From Pirellula sp. (GTDB lineage: Bacteria > Planctomycetota > Planctomycetia > Pirellulales > Pirellulaceae), in assembly GCA_021736575.1 (NCBI GenBank), contig JAIPFP010000013.1, forward strand, positions 1 to 47,705: a DNA stretch of 47,705 nt, written 5' to 3'. Shown here one piece after another: positions 25,849 through 35,049 of this stretch (its first letter is position 1; each line of letters opens with the position of its first letter). A model generated the notes under the pieces. It had not been told where the DNA came from and ran no database searches. It saw only the letters and a list, made by a program, of their open reading frames with translations. A program made the translations under genes and the position numbers.

Positions 25849-27657
25849 TTATTCTTCGTCTGCAGTTCTGGATCTTCCAAGAGCAAAGTCAAATTCGCTC
25901 AGCGCCGGAATCATCATGGCTGCGGTTGCAAACGCGTAAGAAATCGACACCACACTGAAAACAGCTAATTCTTGGTCCCTCAATATAAAGCTGGTGATCG
26001 CAAAAAAGGTAAGGAAAGGTAGCAAGAAAGAACTGATCGTGATGGCAGGAGATGGATTTCTAGAACCGATCGCGACATACAACCCCGTTCCTCCACCAAG
26101 GATGATGAACAGAAACGGAGCGAGTTGTCTTCCGAACGAACCCCGAAACATCAACATGATCAACATGCACGTCGCGACTCCGAGAAACAAAAAAAAGACA
26201 GTCCCCAAACTGGTTCCAATGGCTATCCGGCTTTGTGCGTAGATCATGCCGCAGTGGATTCCGAGCATGGCCACGAAGAAATCCATCACCAACAAAGTGA
26301 CAAGGGTGAATATCAAGTTCTCGCTGCTCAACGCGGACTGACTCCAAAGGTAAAAACACAACAAGAGTGGGGCAACCACCATTTCTTTGGTCACATACAA
26401 AATGCCACAAATCTTGCCGAACAGGAAATTTGCGGGTGAAATCTCCGTCACCAACAGCAAATCCAACGCACCGCCATCTCGCTCGTTGGTGATCGAGTTT
26501 ACTGCCAATGCATTGATGATAATTAGTGACAATACAAAAAAGGGTGCAATAAGAGCCACTGTGGTAGGAACCAGTTCCTCCTGAAACGAAGTCGCTTGGA
26601 AGGCTACACCATTTAGGATGTATTGCCGAAGACCTATTCCGACCATCAAGCCGATTGTCAGATAGGCCAACTGAATGATGAGGACTTTGCGTCCGTATGC
26701 CCAAGTCCGTATCTCGCGCCAAAGTACAGGGTTGTTCCAAACGCGTCTCGGCGCTCGACTCTTCCAAACTCGCACGACTCGCGAGTTGTCCACAGTCGCA
26801 GTCTCGTTCGAAACAAGTGCGACTGCGGGTTCATCGGATTCGGCATTCACCGCACGTCGCTCGCGCGATGGATTCCAAATCCTTAGCCGTCTAATCGAAA
26901 GTACCGTGAGTGCAAAAGCAATTCCAAGCATGCATACGCCTGAAAGCATTGCATTCCCACCAGGAACGGAAAACGGCAGGATCGATTTGGAAGCGATCGG
27001 TTGAGTCACATCCCACACGGCCCTGAGCGGACTGGCCAGCGTGGCGAAGGAGGGTGAAACAATGGAAAATTCGCCAGCGGCAATGACTTCACCCAAAGCC
27101 AACCACAACGCGATAATGAGCATGGTGACCGCAATGGTTTGGAACGTTTTTTCACGCCAAAAGGCAATCGTGGCTCCGAGCGAAGCGCTCGCTGTAATCG
27201 CGCACAGTGTGACCCAGGTGCACGACAAGACCTGTTCGATCGAAACACCACCAAGCAAAATGATCGAGAAAACGATAGGCAACGAGGCAAAAAATGCATT
27301 TAACGTCGCAAGCAATCCTGCCCCTATTTTTCCGAGCACCACTTCCGAATTCGTCAGTGACGTCATTAATAGGAGTATCAGAGTTTGTTTATCCTTTTCA
27401 TGACTCACCGCAATCGAGCCAGACAATGCGGCCATGAAAAGCAAGACGATCAATTGAAACGGTGCGATTAACTGAAAAATAAGCACACCAAAACGAGCCA
27501 AGTCACCTGCGTTTTGGACCGGTTGAATTCCTGCAAGGAGCAACCATGTCGTGCAAATGATGGCAAAGAGCATCATCGCAAAGACGACGCGATTGACGAA
27601 ATGACGTCCGCGGCGGGGAAGAGTAGCGGTTTCTCGTTGAAAAATAGGTCCGATCAT
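25849..27657 (-). CDS. ABC-2 type transporter permease, double module
   Basis: The 602-residue protein holds two ABC-2-like membrane halves. Each starts with an amphipathic entry helix (IFQRETATLPRRGR; NNPVLWREIRTWAYGRK) and contains the typical E-K/R-D-x-G/Q-T-L/D-L-L motif: SHEKDKQTLILLLMTSLTNS in the first half and TNERDGGALDLLLVTEISPA in the second. Roughly a dozen membrane segments are evident. No ATP-binding subunit lies next to it, so the partner must be encoded elsewhere. It leads the operon with the two DUF21 proteins; the substrate is unknown. Confidence 0.88.
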   Translation of the reverse strand: MIGPIFQRETATLPRRGRHFVNRVVFAMMLFAIICTTWLLLAGIQPVQNAGDLARFGVLIFQLIAPFQLIVLLFMAALSGSIAVSHEKDKQTLILLLMTSLTNSEVVLGKIGAGLLATLNAFFASLPIVFSIILLGGVSIEQVLSCTWVTLCAITASASLGATIAFWREKTFQTIAVTMLIIALWLALGEVIAAGEFSIVSPSFATLASPLRAVWDVTQPIASKSILPFSVPGGNAMLSGVCMLGIAFALTVLSIRRLRIWNPSRERRAVNAESDEPAVALVSNETATVDNSRVVRVWKSRAPRRVWNNPVLWREIRTWAYGRKVLIIQLAYLTIGLMVGIGLRQYILNGVAFQATSFQEELVPTTVALIAPFFVLSLIIINALAVNSITNERDGGALDLLLVTEISPANFLFGKICGILYVTKEMVVAPLLLCFYLWSQSALSSENLIFTLVTLLVMDFFVAMLGIHCGMIYAQSRIAIGTSLGTVFFLFLGVATCMLIMLMFRGSFGRQLAPFLFIILGGGTGLYVAIGSRNPSPAITISSFLLPFLTFFAITSFILRDQELAVFSVVSISYAFATAAMMIPALSEFDFALGRSRTADEE

Positions 27658-27716
27658 AACACCGAGTTTAATTGGAAAGGCGATCCAAGACCATGCCCAA
27701 CTTGGAAGCGTTCAAT

Positions 27717-27831
27717 GTCGGCTGTGTCTAGGCCGACAAAAGGTGCAGGCACGCTCCGCCGTGCCGTTCGCAGTCAAACTTTTGCCAGGATTCTAGGTGG
27801 ACGGCACATGGAATATGCCTACTACTTTGAC
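27717..27831. repeat. Palindromic intergenic repeat, GGCACA family (pair)
   Basis: Within the 347-bp gap are three hairpins: GTCGGC/GCCGAC (27717-27737), GGCACG/CGTGCC (27748-27765), and GGCACAT..ATATGCC (27803-27819). Bases 27788-27831 match 44428-44471 with 3 differences in 44. Nothing else gene-like is present in 27658-28004. Confidence 0.7.
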
Positions 27832-28004
27832 CAATCGAACCAAGCTCTACGCAATGACTTAAGAGAAAATCGAAAGTTTCCTGGAAAAGTTCAGTTTCGG
27901 TTGCGGATTTGATGGAGCCATTGTCGCGTATTAGCCGAGTAACCAAGCAATGGTTCCAGACTGCCGATGGATTCTGGAGCAAGTTGCACCTATTAGGATG
28001 AATC

Positions 28005-28844
28005 ATGAGCTATCTGAAACACTGGAAATTACAACGTTCCCCCTTTTCTATCCAAGGGAACCGTCGAGCAGTGTTTACCGGTGGGGCGATCGAGGAAGCG
28101 ATTGCCAGAAGTGAGTTTCTGGTGGACCAACGAAAGCAACTTGGTTTGCTCATGGGTCCGTCAGGCGTTGGCAAGACAACCTTGCTCGAGCACCTTGCCT
28201 TCAAGAGACACTCTCAGAATCCAAGGGAGTCGATGATTCGAGTTGATTTGAGGTCTTCAAACTTTCCCTCACTAGCAGGACTGATGGCAGATGCCCTCGG
28301 ACTGGCTCGCGGCCCATCGGATTCCAATGTTTGGGGCGCAGTTCAAGATCACTTGTTTTCCGCTTCTGCAATCGGACATCGGACTATTATGGTATTCGAC
28401 AACGTATGCGAAGTTGACGATGACATTGTTCAGACGCTGTCCAGCCTAATATGCTCGAAAATGCCATGGTGCACATTTCTAAGCGTCGATGACGAGTCAC
28501 TGGTGAATCTACCTCGTTGGATTTTGGAGCAATGCGATCTCAAAATTGAACTTCCAGCTTGGGATCTTGGGCAGACTGCGGACTATTTCGAATTTGCAAT
28601 TGCACGCGAAGGAGGTCGTGACGATATGTTCGATGGCCAATCGATGACTCGCATTCACGAACTTGGCGATGGAATTCCGAGAAAAATTTCTCAAATAGCG
28701 GAACTTGCCTTGGTCGCAGGTGCGGTTCGGAAATCAGAATGCGTCACTTCGGAGCTGGTGGATCAAGTGTGCAACGAATTTACATTCACCGTCGGAGCGA
28801 AATTCCCAATAATCTGGGAAGATCAACGATTGAATGCTAGATAA
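28005..28844 (+). CDS. ExeA/GspA-like AAA ATPase
   Basis: The 279-residue protein opens with HWKLQRSPFSIQGNRRAVFT, the usual start of ExeA-type ATPases (in other bacteria linked to type II secretion assembly, and also to transposition TnsC-like proteins). Walker A is GPSGVGKTTLLEHL. Walker B is RTIMVFDNV, where the catalytic Glu is replaced by Asn. The family's C-terminal ELGDGIPRKISQIAELAL box is present. No peptidoglycan-binding domain follows, and no secretion or transposase genes adjoin it. The ATG at 28005 has AGGATGA just upstream. Confidence 0.8.
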   Translation: MSYLKHWKLQRSPFSIQGNRRAVFTGGAIEEAIARSEFLVDQRKQLGLLMGPSGVGKTTLLEHLAFKRHSQNPRESMIRVDLRSSNFPSLAGLMADALGLARGPSDSNVWGAVQDHLFSASAIGHRTIMVFDNVCEVDDDIVQTLSSLICSKMPWCTFLSVDDESLVNLPRWILEQCDLKIELPAWDLGQTADYFEFAIAREGGRDDMFDGQSMTRIHELGDGIPRKISQIAELALVAGAVRKSECVTSELVDQVCNEFTFTVGAKFPIIWEDQRLNAR

Positions 28845-29061
28845 TCCGAGTAAGAATTGAAACAGGCCAAAAAGCCTTAAAGGAACATTTTTTCACTCAA
28901 AAACCCACTTAGGGAAAGATATTCCGATTTGGCGTTGAGGCCTAGGATGGGTCACTGTACAAGTGAACTTTTCGAATTCAAAAATTGTCGTTATTGTCTT
29001 GTCACAAAAGGCCGAATCTGGAACTAAGATTCGTAGAACCTGAAAAAGGCGTTTGCCAATC

Positions 29062-29487
29062 ATGACTACAAAAACGATTCAAATATTTACGATCGAACAA
29101 GCGAGAGCCATGCTCCCGTTGCTTCGTCTCATCGTGACAGATATCTCACTATCGCATCGTGAGTTGACAGAACGGAAATCCAATCTGCGACGAATGCTGC
29201 GACGCAATGAAGGCAGCTCTCGTTTTCAAGTTTACGACGCCGAGATCGTTGAAATCCAAGAAGACCTTCAAAACGAAACGGCGCACCTGGACGACTACGT
29301 GAGCGAGCTAGAGCAACTGGGAGTTATCCTCCGGTCGGCACACGATGGCATTGTTGACTTCCCTGCCCAAATCGATGACACCCCCGCGTTCTATACTTGG
29401 CAAATGGAGCAACCCGACGTTTTAGAATACCATTGGGCCGATGAGTCGACCGCAGATCGAAAACCGATCCGACAGAAATTCGATTGA
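29062..29487 (+). CDS. DUF2203 family protein
   Basis: The 141-residue protein begins with FTIEQARAMLPLLRLIVTDI, continues with a long charged helical stretch, and ends with LGVILRSAHDGIVDFPAQID and a Trp-containing beta hairpin (YTWQMEQPDVLEYHW). This order is that of DUF2203, a small soluble family of unknown function. I use the ATG at 29062; the track's TTG is three codons earlier. Confidence 0.8.
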   Translation: MTTKTIQIFTIEQARAMLPLLRLIVTDISLSHRELTERKSNLRRMLRRNEGSSRFQVYDAEIVEIQEDLQNETAHLDDYVSELEQLGVILRSAHDGIVDFPAQIDDTPAFYTWQMEQPDVLEYHWADESTADRKPIRQKFD

Positions 29488-29657
29488 GGCGATGTGAAAC
29501 CCCAACTCGGCGACGACTTCGGTGTAGAATAAGGGGCTCATGGTTCCAGGTTGCGAGACAATAAACGCAGGCTTGAATCGAACGCCACGTCCCCGGCTCG
29601 GCAGGAACTGATAGAAATCAGTTTGAACCTAGCCAAATTGACTTCTCCGAAAAGCAA

Positions 29658-32438
29658 ATGGTTCATGCCATGGTTTTAATCCATCGACATTTGGCAATGC
29701 TCCTGATGGTTCTCGGACTGCAAACATGCGTCACTGCACAAACGGTTGACTGGACGAATGGTGTCTTGCCCATCCTGCAGTCGCGGTGCATCGAGTGTCA
29801 CGGACCTGACACACAAGAATCCAAGCTTCGTTTGGATACGATGACAGAAGCGTTGCGAGGCGGCAATTCCGGCGAACCAGTCATCATCCCGGGGGATAGT
29901 CATCGCAGTTATCTCGTTGAACGCATTACCAGTCGCGATCCCATCTTGCGCATGCCACCCGATTCGGCTCCCTTGTCCGACAAAGAGCAAGCGTTGCTGA
30001 AGGCTTGGATCGACGCCCCACTTCTGTGGACGGAGGCCAAGGTTGCACTTTCGAAAACGGCCATCACCCACTGGTCCTTTCAACCTGTGGTTCGCCCCCG
30101 CGTTCTCGATCCCGTCGATGCAAAGCCCGTCGATGCAAAGCCCATCGATGCAAAGCCCATCGATGTCCTCATAGCCGCAAAGCTTCGCGAAGCCGGGCTC
30201 ACCATGTCGCAGCAAGCGGAAAAGCGACGTTTGATTCGGCGACTTTTCCTTGTAATGCATGGCTTGCCCCCAACGCAAAAACAAGTCGATCATTTCTTAG
30301 CGGATCAGCGTCCGGATGCTTGGAATGAGCTCGTTGATCTTGTATTGGATAGCCCTCGATACGGCGAAAGGTGGGCCATGCATTGGTTGGATATTGTTCG
30401 CTTCGGAGAGACAAATGGTTTTGAAACCAATCGCGAGCGTCCCAATGCCTTTCCATTTCGCGATTGGGTGATTGCTGCTTTCAATTCGGACAAGCCGTAT
30501 GATCAGTTTGTTAAGCAACAGATCGCAGGAGATGTGCTGGGCGAACCGGTCGGAACCGGTTTCCTAGTGGCTGGCCCGAATGACATCGTAAAAGGGCAAG
30601 ATCCTTTGCTTGGTTTGATGCAGAGGCAAGACGAGCTCACGGATATGGTGAACACGACGGGAACGGCCTTTCTCGGTTTGACAACCGGATGTGCGCGCTG
30701 CCACAACCATAAATTCGATCCGATCTCTCAATCCGATTTTTATGCCTTGCAAGCCGTGTTTGCAGGTGTCGAACACGCAGAACGCAAACTGCCGCTGAGC
30801 CCAGACGCGACACGTCGTCGCACTGAAATTGAAGATGAAATTCATCGCTTAAGAAATGACCTCTCGCAGTATGCTCGCCAACGCGGTAGCCGAGACTCCG
30901 TCAACGCCAAGGAAAACATTGAGGACTTTCCAGCGACTGAGGCTAAGTTCATTCGATTCACCATCTCTGCCACCAACGCAGCCGAACCTTGCATCGACGA
31001 ACTGCAAGTGTTTTCGGACAATCAAAATGTCGCACTCGCAAGCAACGGAGCATCGGTACGGTCCTCGGGTGACTACGAGCATCCATTGCACAAACTCGAG
31101 CATATCAACGATGGGCAATTTGGGAATTCGCGAAGTTGGATCTCGAGTGTTCGTTCAGGCGGTTGGGTCGCGATCCAACTTCCTAAACCCTTTCTTGTCG
31201 AACGGATCGTGTGGTCTCGCGATCGACAAGGGAATTTTTCCGATCGGCTTGCGACCGACTATCGCTTTGAAACGTCCTTGGACGGTGACGAATGGAAGCA
31301 GGTCGCAAGTTCGATCGATCGCATTCCATTCGGCAACGGCAAAATGGAAATTCAATACGACTTCGCGGGATTAGGTGAAGTCGAGATGAAAGCAGCCAAG
31401 AATTCCCTGGAAAGGATCCAATTGCTCGAAAAAGAGAAGTCGATTCTGCTTGAGACCGCCAAGGCGTATGTGGGTAGTTTCAAAAAACCCGAACCAACGT
31501 ATCGACTTCACCGGGGCGATCCAACTGCGTCACGCGAACAAGTCGCACCGGGGGCAATCGCAGCCTTGGGGGAATTGCGATTGGATAACGCGTCGCCAGA
31601 ACAACAGCGTCGACTGGCGATTGCAAATTGGATCGTTAGCTCCGACAACCCGTTGACTGCCCGCGTCATGGTCAATCGCTTGTGGCAGTTTCATTTCGGA
31701 ATCGGGATTGTGGATACGCCCAGTGACTTTGGGGCCAATGGAACTTTACCCTCGCATCCGGAATTGTTGGATTGGTTGGCAAGCGAGTTCATGGAATGTG
31801 GTTGGTCACTTAAACACATGCATCGGCTCATTTTGACGTCGACGACTTGGCAACAAGACAGCCGTCCTCGCAGCGAAGCCATTCAAAAAGATTCGACGTC
31901 GCGCCTGCTCTGGCGGTTCCCTCCGAGGCGGTTGGAGGCGGAAGGGATTCGCGATTGCATGCTGGCAGCCTCGGGCAAGCTAGACTCGCGTATGGGTGGG
32001 CCGGGTTTCAGCGCATTCGAAGTCGAGCTAGAAAACGTGCGTCACTACTTTCCGAAGAAGGACTACGGTCCAGCGGATTGGCGACGCATGGTTTACATGA
32101 CCAAGGTCCGCCAAGAGAAGGATTCCATTTTCGGTGTGTTTGACTGCCCGGATGGTAGTCAAGTCACCCCGAAACGCAGTCGTTCGACCACTCCCCTGCA
32201 AGCCTTGAATCTCTTAAATAGTCGGTTCGTTATGCAGCAAGCAGACTTTCTCGCAGAACGAATTGAGCTTGAGGGTGGCAGCATGGAACAACGTATCAGC
32301 CTAGCGTACGAACTTTGTTTCGGCCGCACGGCGAACAACTCGGAGTGTACCGAGGCAATCGCGTTCGTTGCAGAACATGGCTGGCCGTCATTTGCCCGTG
32401 CGATGCTGAATACCAACGAATTTATTTTTATCCCCTAG
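29658..32438 (+). CDS. Planctomycete PSCyt1-DUF1549-DUF1553 protein with discoidin-like insert
   Basis: The 926-residue secreted protein has a signal peptide ([16 protein letters not shown]), then a planctomycete cytochrome c domain with one haem motif (CIECH, residues 44-48). DUF1549 follows ([30 protein letters not shown] with a second CxxCH), then an F5/8C-like segment ([40 protein letters not shown]), and DUF1553 at the end ([34 protein letters not shown]). Such proteins are paired with DUF1501 proteins, as here (10 bp downstream); their function is unproven, and polysaccharide degradation or surface redox roles have been proposed. ATGs at 29658 and 29670 are both possible. A tandem repeat forms the linker after PSCyt1. 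Confidence 0.92.
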   Translation: MVHAMVLIHRHLAMLLMVLGLQTCVTAQTVDWTNGVLPILQSRCIECHGPDTQESKLRLDTMTEALRGGNSGEPVIIPGDSHRSYLVERITSRDPILRMPPDSAPLSDKEQALLKAWIDAPLLWTEAKVALSKTAITHWSFQPVVRPRVLDPVDAKPVDAKPIDAKPIDVLIAAKLREAGLTMSQQAEKRRLIRRLFLVMHGLPPTQKQVDHFLADQRPDAWNELVDLVLDSPRYGERWAMHWLDIVRFGETNGFETNRERPNAFPFRDWVIAAFNSDKPYDQFVKQQIAGDVLGEPVGTGFLVAGPNDIVKGQDPLLGLMQRQDELTDMVNTTGTAFLGLTTGCARCHNHKFDPISQSDFYALQAVFAGVEHAERKLPLSPDATRRRTEIEDEIHRLRNDLSQYARQRGSRDSVNAKENIEDFPATEAKFIRFTISATNAAEPCIDELQVFSDNQNVALASNGASVRSSGDYEHPLHKLEHINDGQFGNSRSWISSVRSGGWVAIQLPKPFLVERIVWSRDRQGNFSDRLATDYRFETSLDGDEWKQVASSIDRIPFGNGKMEIQYDFAGLGEVEMKAAKNSLERIQLLEKEKSILLETAKAYVGSFKKPEPTYRLHRGDPTASREQVAPGAIAALGELRLDNASPEQQRRLAIANWIVSSDNPLTARVMVNRLWQFHFGIGIVDTPSDFGANGTLPSHPELLDWLASEFMECGWSLKHMHRLILTSTTWQQDSRPRSEAIQKDSTSRLLWRFPPRRLEAEGIRDCMLAASGKLDSRMGGPGFSAFEVELENVRHYFPKKDYGPADWRRMVYMTKVRQEKDSIFGVFDCPDGSQVTPKRSRSTTPLQALNLLNSRFVMQQADFLAERIELEGGSMEQRISLAYELCFGRTANNSECTEAIAFVAEHGWPSFARAMLNTNEFIFIP
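30114..30165 (+). repeat. 15-bp tandem repeat in the PSCyt1-DUF1549 linker
   Basis: Three full units (GTCGATGCAAAGCCC twice, then ATCGATGCAAAGCCC) and a partial fourth encode [17 protein letters not shown]. The unit is a multiple of three, so slippage would change linker length without breaking the frame. Confidence 0.85.
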
Positions 32439-32448
32439 ACGAATACCT

Positions 32449-33903
32449 ATGCAATTTGATCGGCGAATGTTCTTAGGGTACACGGCGAATGGCTTGAGCG
32501 GCATTGCGCTCGCTGCTTTGTTGCATCGAGAGGGATTGTTGGCTGCGGACAAGTCTCCGCAGTCGCCTCAGATCGACCCTGCCGCCCCCTTTGCGGCTCG
32601 TCCCCCACACTTCGAGTCCAAGGCGAAGAACGTATTGATGATCTTCTGCTCCGGTGCTTGCAGCCAGATCGATACCTTTGACTACAAACCAGAACTGATC
32701 AAACGGCACGGCGAGCCGATGCCTGGGGCAGGAGATCTGGTTACGTTCCAAGGAAAGCAGGGAAATTTGACGAAGAGCCCGTGGGAGTTCAAGCCCCGGG
32801 GCCAGTGCGGAAAGATGATCTCCGAACTCGTCCCGATGATTGGCGAGTTAGCAGATGACCTATGTTTCATTCATTCGTTGACTGGAAAAACCAATACGCA
32901 TGGACCCGGCGAGAATTTCATGTCGACCGGTTTCACGTTGGATGGTTTTCCAAGCGTTGGTGCTTGGGTTGCGTGGGCGCTCGGGACCGAAAGTCAGGAC
33001 CTCCCATCGTATGTCGCAATCCCAGACCCTCGCGGAACGCCACAAGCCAGTGTTAATAATTGGGGATGCGGCTTTCTGCCTGCCGCCTATCAAGGGACCG
33101 ATTTCAACGCTTCGAAACCGTTGCGAAATTTGGTGAGACCACCCAATGTGCTTCCCGTAACGGACGACGCCACCCGCGACTTCGTGCAACGCATGAACCG
33201 TCGGCATCTCGCAGAGTTTCCTGGCGACAGTGAACTGGCCGCGAGAATTTCGAGCTATGAGTTGGCGGCCAGAATGCAATTAAGTGTTCCAGAGGTCACC
33301 GACTTGTCGACCGAATCTGCGGCAACCTTGACGATGTATGGCGCTGACGATTCGGTTAATAAACTGAAAGCCAACTATGCACGCAACTGTATCCTAGCTC
33401 GTCGCTTGGTCGAGAAGGGAGTTCGGTTTGTCCAATTGTTTAATGGTGCCTATCAAACAGGAGGTGAAGGAGTTAGCAATTGGGACGGGCACAAGCAACT
33501 TCAAGAACAGTACAGCAAACACGGGCCGGTCCTCGATCAGCCCACTGCGGCCTTGCTCAGGGACCTCAAGCAACGCGGTCTGTTGCAAGATACGTTGGTG
33601 GTTTGGTGCACCGAATTCGGACGCATGCCTACATTTCAAGCGGGCGCAAGTGGACGCGACCATAACCCTGCCGGTTTCACCGCTTGGTTGGCGGGGGCAG
33701 GTGTCAAAGCGCCATTCAGCTACGGTGCCACCGACGAGTTCGGATACAAAGCCATTGAGAATGTTGCAACCGTCTATGATTTCCACGCAACAATCTTGCA
33801 TCTGCTCGGAATCGATCACGAGCGACTTACCTATTACCACAACGGAATCCAACGTCGGCTAACCGATGTGCACGGCCAGGTCCTGAGCGATGTTCTTGCG
33901 TAG
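32449..33903 (+). CDS. DUF1501 family protein
   Basis: The 484-residue protein is the standard partner of the preceding gene. It has a Tat-like N-terminus ([20 protein letters not shown]), so folded export is likely. The body shows the alkaline-phosphatase-superfamily style of DUF1501: [29 protein letters not shown]-type [32 protein letters not shown] and [19 protein letters not shown], ending in [15 protein letters not shown]. Metal-dependent hydrolysis is suggested by the fold only. Confidence 0.93.
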   Translation: MQFDRRMFLGYTANGLSGIALAALLHREGLLAADKSPQSPQIDPAAPFAARPPHFESKAKNVLMIFCSGACSQIDTFDYKPELIKRHGEPMPGAGDLVTFQGKQGNLTKSPWEFKPRGQCGKMISELVPMIGELADDLCFIHSLTGKTNTHGPGENFMSTGFTLDGFPSVGAWVAWALGTESQDLPSYVAIPDPRGTPQASVNNWGCGFLPAAYQGTDFNASKPLRNLVRPPNVLPVTDDATRDFVQRMNRRHLAEFPGDSELAARISSYELAARMQLSVPEVTDLSTESAATLTMYGADDSVNKLKANYARNCILARRLVEKGVRFVQLFNGAYQTGGEGVSNWDGHKQLQEQYSKHGPVLDQPTAALLRDLKQRGLLQDTLVVWCTEFGRMPTFQAGASGRDHNPAGFTAWLAGAGVKAPFSYGATDEFGYKAIENVATVYDFHATILHLLGIDHERLTYYHNGIQRRLTDVHGQVLSDVLA

Positions 33904-33955
33904 AGTCGCGCCAGGCAGGTGCAACCGCGCAACCTACAGGAGACTAATCGTTACT

Positions 33956-34091
33956 CGTTCCCAGGCTCTGCCTGGGAACGCATTGGTGTGGAGGCTCCTG
34001 CCTCCCGAGTTCACAAACTAAGGATGCATTTCGGCGAGGCGGAGCCTCGCTTGCACTCTAGTACCAGGCAGAGCCAGGTAACTAGAGTGCA
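33956..34091. repeat. Four-hairpin palindromic block sharing an AGGC-N3/4-GCCT apex
   Basis: Hairpin 1 is CGTTCCCAGGC/GCCTGGGAACG (33956-33980, loop TCT). Hairpin 2 is GGAGGC/GCCTCC (33990-34005, loop TCCT). Hairpin 3 is GCGAGGC/GCCTCGC (34034-34050, loop GGA). Hairpin 4 has an 11-bp outer stem TGCACTCTAGT/ACTAGAGTGCA around ACCAGGC-AGA-GCCAGGT (34052-34091). Loops of 1-2 and 3-4 are on opposite strands, giving a symmetrical block. The rest of 33904-34246 holds no gene. Confidence 0.8.
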
Positions 34092-34193
34092 CAGCGCAAC
34101 AAAACTGGCAATCCGTGCCGCTAGGAGGCTAAACAAGGTTCGAAGTTGTGATAGGCTTCGCCTGAAAATGGCGCCAACCATGCATTGTCAGTT

Positions 34194-34199
34194 TATAAT
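34194..34199 (+). promoter_or_regulatory. Candidate -10 box (TATAAT) for YciI-like gene
   Basis: A consensus TATAAT lies 48 bp before the ATG at 34247. There is no good -35 at the usual spacing. Confidence 0.4.
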
Positions 34200-34246
34200 A
34201 CAACTCGACCTCAATCTAGGTCCACGATATTTACTAAGGTGCTTAC

Positions 34247-34948
34247 ATGATCCATTTTCGTTTTCTAACGACCATTCTTCTGAGTGTTGCATCGCTGGTT
34301 GAAATCACTTGGGGGGCGGACGAGAATCGCGACTATTTCGTTTTTCTGACGACCGGCAAATCGACACAAGGAGTAGCAACGGAGGAGGTTCAAAAGAAGC
34401 AGCAAGCTCATCTTGAGAATTTTGGTCGACTAGCCAAACTGGGTTCGCTGACTGCTGCGGGGCCCTGTGCTGATCCCGGTAAAACGATTCGTGGAATTGT
34501 TGTCATCAATGCCGATTCGATACCGGACGCGGAGTCCAAGTTTGGCCCTGACCCCTACGTTTCGGAGGGGTTCATGAAGTCAGAGCTTCATCAATACGAA
34601 ACAATCGCGGGCAAGTTGCAACTCGTTCTTGAAGTTACATCCATGGAGGAAAGTATCATCGTCGTATTGAACCGCGGAAGCAAATGGTCGACTGAACAAT
34701 CGTCACCTTTTAAGTCGAGTTGGACAGCCTTTGCAAAGGAGCGACATGCATCCAAAGCGTTAGGCTTCGCGGCTCTTTTCACAGATCGATCCAACAACGA
34801 GTCCAAGCGTCTGGGAGTCATGATTTTTCGCGGTAAAGAGCTGACTGCGGTGAAGGCCATTCTAGAGTCCCACGAGTTGGTACGAAACGAGATTGTGGGT
34901 TTCCAAGCCTTTCCGCAGTATTTGGCAAAAGGGGCGATTGCGGATTAA
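34247..34948 (+). CDS. Secreted tandem YciI-like protein
   Basis: The 233-residue protein has a signal peptide (FRFLTTILLSVASLVEITWG). Residues 28-120 form a YciI-like ferredoxin-fold domain (YFVFLTTGKSTQ, HLENFGRLAKLGSLTAAGPC, DPYVSEGFMKSELHQYE). Residues 130-230 (SIIVVLNRGSKW, ERHASKALGFAALFTD, LGVMIFRGKELTAVKAILES) follow the same order of elements and look like a diverged second copy. YciI proteins are normally single-domain and cytosolic, so export of a tandem form is unusual. Function unknown. Confidence 0.7.
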   Translation: MIHFRFLTTILLSVASLVEITWGADENRDYFVFLTTGKSTQGVATEEVQKKQQAHLENFGRLAKLGSLTAAGPCADPGKTIRGIVVINADSIPDAESKFGPDPYVSEGFMKSELHQYETIAGKLQLVLEVTSMEESIIVVLNRGSKWSTEQSSPFKSSWTAFAKERHASKALGFAALFTDRSNNESKRLGVMIFRGKELTAVKAILESHELVRNEIVGFQAFPQYLAKGAIAD

Positions 34949-34951
34949 TTG

Positions 34952-35008
34952 CTATTCCCGATGTTGGTTGATCATCCAACTGACCGACACTCGCAGTATC
35001 GAGAATAG
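34952..35008. terminator. Long inverted repeat between convergent genes
   Basis: CTATTCCCGAT and ATCGAGAATAG pair at 10 of 11 positions across a 35-nt loop that holds the near-palindrome GTTGGTTGATCATCCAAC. It sits between the stops of two convergent genes, so a two-way terminator is plausible; no T-run is present. Confidence 0.35.
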
Positions 35009-35049
35009 CGTCGCGGTTGATTTGGTTAATAGAGTTACAAACTGACAGT

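Noticed and set aside
26060-26767. 235-aa minus-strand ORF within the ABC permease
   Set aside because: It is an alternative frame of the permease, which has clear membrane segments and family motifs.
28005-28844. TnsC of a Tn7-like element
   Set aside because: No TnsA/B-like integrase, TniQ or terminal repeats nearby; the ExeA-type N-terminal box fits better.
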